From positions 1 to 57,912 of the forward strand of contig CALUZC010000018.1 of the NCBI GenBank assembly GCA_944325215.1: a stretch of DNA of 57,912 nt. Reading direction: 5' to 3'. The stretch comes from an uncultured Mucispirillum sp. (GTDB taxonomy: Bacteria; Chrysiogenota; Deferribacteres; Deferribacterales; Mucispirillaceae). The position numbers and the translations under genes were made by a program. The notes beneath the pieces were generated by a model. The model ran no database searches. It saw only the letters and a list, made by a program, of their open reading frames with translations, and was not told where the DNA came from. Each line of letters starts with the position of its first letter. Position 1 is the first letter of the stretch. Shown here one piece after another: positions 55,401-57,912 of the stretch.

Positions 55401-55704
55401 TATATTAATAGTTTACCAAACATTGAATAATATCCAGTATGGTATGAGTGGTAAAACTTCCATTAGTTATGCATTAAAGACACGTATTCGTCCAATATTT
55501 ATGAGCACTGCTACATCACTTTTTGGTATGCTGCCACTTGTTGTTGCACCGGGGGCAGGTAGTGAGCTTTATCGTGGTATGGGTAGTGTAATACTTGGTG
55601 GTATGGCATTATCTACCATATTTACGTTATTTTTAATACCTGCATTACTTTCATTATTTTTAAGCAGAGTAAAAGGAAGTGATGAAATTATTGAAAATGA
55701 ATAA
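52474..55704 (+). CDS. RND efflux pump, HAE1-like, copy 2
   Basis: 1076 residues, clearly paralogous to 48087-51257 over its length (MIKFAVENPVKVLVGICFLVIFG, NMPYRLIPSIEYPQI, GMLIDNSIVVLENIDRH, ATSLFGMLPLVVAPGAGSELYRG) but well diverged, most in the periplasmic loops, so substrate range probably differs. It has ~20-25 extra Lys/Asn-rich residues in the cytoplasmic central loop (~495-550). 14 bases after its adaptor. Confidence 0.94.
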   Translation: MIKFAVENPVKVLVGICFLVIFGVQAFLNMPYRLIPSIEYPQISVSTYWRGASPYEVEKEIIDRQERVLKTIPGLIDCESSAKESSAYITLMFDIDVSVSDAMLLVSNKLNEVSGYPDNMNQPTIRAANTDAVSVVDLMLLTDDTNRRSIDEYLSFFEETIKPYFDRINGVADVSYWGGRARQMQIEVDPYRLSAYNITLSSIVSALNNENVNISAGNVDFGAKDYRFRTVAEAKTPQDIRDIVVISGDNSRIKLGDIAYVDYGFSKRSTIVSYGNTNALSIGIIAQAGANVLDVTNDVEKVIENLNNGILKYNGLKIVKIADQKNYILQAIELVKSNIITGGILAVIVLLVFLRSIKATLIIAVTIPVCIVGTFVIMNLLGRTLNVISLAGIAFSVGMLIDNSIVVLENIDRHMRLGKNAFTASITATKEVWGAVLASTLTTIAVFLPVVFIKEEAGQLFGDIAIAVSAAVGLSLITSITVIPVLAKIFFNKKEKQEESENTLLSIYKNKLKNKKEAVFNKISLKINPKINEKIKNFSIDKTLVNAGDFCVNKITALSDKINSSLIIKVSFIISVTVFSILIAYILMPKMDYLPLGNKNMMESRFTPPPGISYNERKAMGDFIYRELKPYMESEKDGYPQIDNYVFIASSTYVAMRATSKDEARVSELQPLMASVAAKIPGITASTSQVPLFNIGRGSSNTFLMNVAGDMEYESLINTVKLIQERIMTVMPDVQLRLNPASNPVYPEVQITPRREALKSAGITATELGISVDVYLDGRKVGEFKDPSVGTIDIMLQGEQKKFENPQDVYSILVNSTSGLPVPISGLSESKELMGIERIRRYNYQRAFLFIITIPKDMVLEQLQEKMENEVLGPMREEGLLQGITYYTSGASSKLEDAKNALSGNFLLAVLITYLLMAALLNNFLYPLIILFSVPLAATGGFIGLDFVNKFIATQSLDVITMLGFIMLIGSVVNNPILIVYQTLNNIQYGMSGKTSISYALKTRIRPIFMSTATSLFGMLPLVVAPGAGSELYRGMGSVILGGMALSTIFTLFLIPALLSLFLSRVKGSDEIIENE

Positions 55705-56233
55705 TATAATACTGGAAACCACAAGGCTTTATCTTCGCCCTTTAAACCAAGATGATTTGTGTAATTTACATGCACTATTACAAGATAGGAAAGTAATGTA
55801 TGCTTATGAGCATGGCTTTTCTGAAGAAGAAGTAATCTCTTGGTATAATAAGCAGATAGAAAGATATAATAAAGATGGCTTTGGGCTTTGGGCTGTTATA
55901 TTAAAAAGTAATGGTAAGTTTATAGGTCAGTGTGGTATAACTTATCAAGAATATAAAGAAAATCAAGTTTATGAAACAGGTTATCTTTTAAAAAAAGAAT
56001 ACTGGCATAAAGGGTATGCCATAGAAAGTGCAAAAGCATGTAAAGATTATGCTTTTAATGTGCTCTATGCTGATGAAGTATATTCTATAATACGCACTAA
56101 TAATGCACCAAGTATACAAGTAGCCATAAAAAATGGTATGACATTAAAAGATACTATTATAAAACATTACTATAATATAGATATGCCCCATAATGTTTAC
56201 AGCATAACAAAAGAAAAATATGAAAAAATATAA
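55697..56233 (+). CDS. GNAT-family N-acetyltransferase (RimJ/RimL type)
   Basis: 178 residues from the ATG at 55697, giving the usual opening NIILETTRLYLRPLNQDDL; GTG 55679 and ATG 55682 are in frame but sit deep in the pump gene. GNAT core ETGYLLKKEYWHKGYAIESAKACKDYAF (acetyl-CoA loop), RTNNAPSIQVAIKNGMTL. Acetylates a protein N-terminus or small molecule. Overlaps the pump stop by 8 bases and the next gene by 14. Confidence 0.85.
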   Translation: MNNIILETTRLYLRPLNQDDLCNLHALLQDRKVMYAYEHGFSEEEVISWYNKQIERYNKDGFGLWAVILKSNGKFIGQCGITYQEYKENQVYETGYLLKKEYWHKGYAIESAKACKDYAFNVLYADEVYSIIRTNNAPSIQVAIKNGMTLKDTIIKHYYNIDMPHNVYSITKEKYEKI

Positions 56234-57179
56234 AAAATCTATATTAATTACTGCTCTTACTGTCTTTATTATTTTATTATTTTTTGCCCTTTATGCTCCG
56301 TTAGTGGAAAAAACTTATTCTTTTGGAAAAGGTAATATAAAAGTGGCCTTAATTACAGATTATCATTCTGCTACCTTATATTATGAAAGCCTTGTAAATA
56401 AATTAATAAATAATACACCTGATATAATACTGTTAGGTGGAGATATTATTGATGATGAAGAAGATGTTTACGGTGCAGAATTATTATTAAAAACACTAAG
56501 CGAATCACCCTTTAGTAATATTCCAAAGTTTTATGTTACAGGAAACCATGAGTTTTGGAGCAACAGGATAGTAGAATTTAAAGATTTAGTAAAAAAATAT
56601 AATATAGTAGTTTTAGATAATTTAAGCCCCTCATTTTTAATCAATATTAAAGATGAAAATATACTCATTTCTGGTATATGCGACCCATATGTTATAAAAT
56701 ATGATAATCTTGGCAGGTTTATAAAAAAGGATTATGAAGAAAACTGGCAGGATAAATGGGTGGAAGATTATCTTTATAATAATTTCTTAACATATGATAA
56801 TATTTTAAAAAAGATTAATAATATAAATGGTTATGAAAATATATTATGGCTTAAAAATATTATAGTTGAAAACGCAGATATTAAAAAAATAGAAAACAGC
56901 CATAAAGTGTTATTAACCCACAGACCAGAATTTGTGGAAAGCTATAGTAAACTGCCATATGAATATATTTTATCAGGGCATACTCATGGCGGGCAGGTAA
57001 ATATTCCATTTATATTAAACGGACTTTATGCTCCAAACCAAGGCTTATTTCCAAAATATGCAGGTGGGTTATATAATATTGATAATGGTAAAAATTTAAT
57101 TGTATCAAGGGGCTTAAGTTTTAACCCCATAATGCCACGTATATTTAATAAGGCAGAATTAGTTTGGGTTTATTTTTAG
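56220..57179 (+). CDS. Membrane-anchored metallophosphoesterase (YkuE/YaeI-like)
   Basis: 319 residues with an N-terminal membrane anchor (ILITALTVFIILLFFALYA). Calcineurin-type metal motifs in order: TDYHS, GGDIID, GNHEFW, LTHRPEF and SGHTHGGQ. Known relatives act on the outer face of the membrane on lipid or peptidoglycan-linked substrates. It has ~70 extra residues (Asn/Asp/Tyr-rich) between GNHE and the late His motifs. Ends 29 bases before the IS. Confidence 0.88.
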   Translation: MKKYKKSILITALTVFIILLFFALYAPLVEKTYSFGKGNIKVALITDYHSATLYYESLVNKLINNTPDIILLGGDIIDDEEDVYGAELLLKTLSESPFSNIPKFYVTGNHEFWSNRIVEFKDLVKKYNIVVLDNLSPSFLINIKDENILISGICDPYVIKYDNLGRFIKKDYEENWQDKWVEDYLYNNFLTYDNILKKINNINGYENILWLKNIIVENADIKKIENSHKVLLTHRPEFVESYSKLPYEYILSGHTHGGQVNIPFILNGLYAPNQGLFPKYAGGLYNIDNGKNLIVSRGLSFNPIMPRIFNKAELVWVYF

Positions 57180-57183
57180 TATA

Positions 57184-57224
57184 GGTAAATTCTAAAAACA
57201 TAAAAATTGGTAAATTCTAAAAAC
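57184..57224 (+). repeat. 16-bp direct repeat at the IS boundary
   Basis: GGTAAATTCTAAAAAC occurs at 57184-57199 and again at 57209-57224, where it is the IS terminus. The outer copy is not part of the left IS copy (no match beyond position 77). Confidence 0.8.
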
Positions 57225-57912
57225 GATTGCGAAAAAAGTAGTAAATAAAAAAGTGGTTGTTAAATCTCTTTAAATAAAATAATATTTTTTAGCCAAAAAA
57301 ATAAATAAGGAGACAACAACCACTAATGAATAGTACACTAAAAAATTTAAAAAATAAACACTTAACTTCATCGGAGTGTCATAAATTAGAAATTTTATTG
57401 AAATCTAAGATGAAAGTGGAAGAGATAGCAAAGTTATTAGATAGAGCTATAAGCACAATATACCGAGAAATCAAACGTGGGACAGTAGAATTTCGCAACA
57501 GTGATTGGAGTGTAAGAAAAGAATACAGTGCCTATTATTCATTAATCATAAGGGAACAGTTAATGAGTAAAACTGGCAGGAAATTATTATATAAAGAATT
57601 AGACCCCGAGTTATTATCTTACATTCAGAAAAAATTAGATGATAAATACTCCCCAGATGCAATATCTGGGGAGCTAAAGAAAGCAGGAATATATGCAATA
57701 TGTACCCAAACGATTTATAATTATATGTCGTTAGGTATACTGAAGAGTGCTGGTTATAAGAGACGAGTAAAGAAAGTAAAAAATAAGTCAAGAATAGCTT
57801 ATAATAACACACGTGGCAGAAGTATAGAAGAACGCCCATTTGAGTTAACAGAGCGAATATATGGTAACTGGGAGATGGATACAGTAGTAGGTAAGCAGGG
57901 CAGTAAAGCAGC
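57209..57912 (+). mobile_element. IS30-family insertion sequence, 5' part
   Basis: Left terminus GGTAAATTCTAAAAAC at 57209, ~117 bases of non-coding leader, then an IS30 transposase that runs off the edge. The leader is repeated in inverse orientation at 1-77. Confidence 0.9.
57326..57912 (+). CDS. IS30-family transposase, C-terminus off-window
   Basis: 195 codons visible. N-terminal helix-turn-helix (SECHKLEILLKSKMKVEEIAKLLDRAISTIYREIKRG), a middle domain with KYSPDAISGELKK and TIYNYMSLGILKS, and the beginning of the DDE core with the first Asp in GNWEMDTVVGKQG. All are IS30 features. GGAG lies ~14 bases before the ATG, a long spacing that would keep expression low. The remaining Asp/Glu residues are beyond the edge. 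Confidence 0.93.
   Translation, partial: MNSTLKNLKNKHLTSSECHKLEILLKSKMKVEEIAKLLDRAISTIYREIKRGTVEFRNSDWSVRKEYSAYYSLIIREQLMSKTGRKLLYKELDPELLSYIQKKLDDKYSPDAISGELKKAGIYAICTQTIYNYMSLGILKSAGYKRRVKKVKNKSRIAYNNTRGRSIEERPFELTERIYGNWEMDTVVGKQGSKA

Noticed and set aside
1-57912. Composite transposon carrying the whole window
   Set aside because: The contents are housekeeping and core-like, with uniform composition and no accessory cargo signature; target duplications cannot be checked because the outer IS ends are off-window.

Overview
The window reads as chromosome of an AT-rich Gram-negative anaerobe. Envelope genes (an RseB-type sigma-E cascade, DegP, a beta-barrel protein, RND pumps) show two membranes. 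Hybrid-cluster protein, hemerythrin, LutABC lactate oxidation, nickel-pincer LarB and [4Fe-4S]-type PurF fit an anaerobe or microaerophile. My best guess is Deferribacterota close to Mucispirillum; this rests on gene content and composition, not on a database search. No tRNA, rRNA or CRISPR array was seen.

The first 77 bases are an exact inverted copy of the leading end of an IS30-family element that begins at 57209 and runs off the right edge. The window is therefore bounded by two opposed IS copies, the left one truncating a transglutaminase-like gene. Reading rightwards: hcp (with a DUF1858 tail)-unknown-hemerythrin behind an FNR-type box (1.5-4.6 kb); a receiver-kinase hybrid (minus); larB-M20 amidohydrolase-YqiA-like esterase-beta-propeller (6.0-10.2 kb, plus); then a minus-strand run from 17.9 to 10.4 kb with a short leader ORF, two MATE exporters, glgA, an LRV-repeat protein and an unknown.

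From 18 to 21.4 kb lie transketolase, rlmB, rlmH and a DksA-like gene. Next come an M30-like metallopeptidase lipoprotein (minus), a secreted cyclophilin-like protein, three tandem paralogs (probably DUF4299) and a TPR protein. The lctP-lutABC lactate operon (32.1-27.7 kb, minus), metF, an HdeD-like pair of which one is split at a T-TTT-TTA heptamer, a beta-barrel protein and purF follow. A DMT exporter precedes the sigma-E-like operon rpoE-antisigma-rseB-degP (38.2-41.5 kb). A two-component pair diverges from an ArsR/zinc-ATPase operon at 44.3 kb, apparently with a shared -35 box. The right end holds two adaptor/RND pump pairs whose adaptor genes differ at only three positions over 1.05 kb, a GNAT enzyme, a membrane-anchored phosphoesterase and the IS30 transposase.

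The main themes are envelope and stress defence (sigma-E cascade, five exporters, metal efflux, NO/oxidative stress proteins) and lactate-based energy metabolism. The points most worth a second look are the leader ORF ahead of the MATE genes, the split HdeD gene, the homogenised adaptor genes, the DUF4299-like trio, and the overlapping divergent promoters at 44.3 kb.
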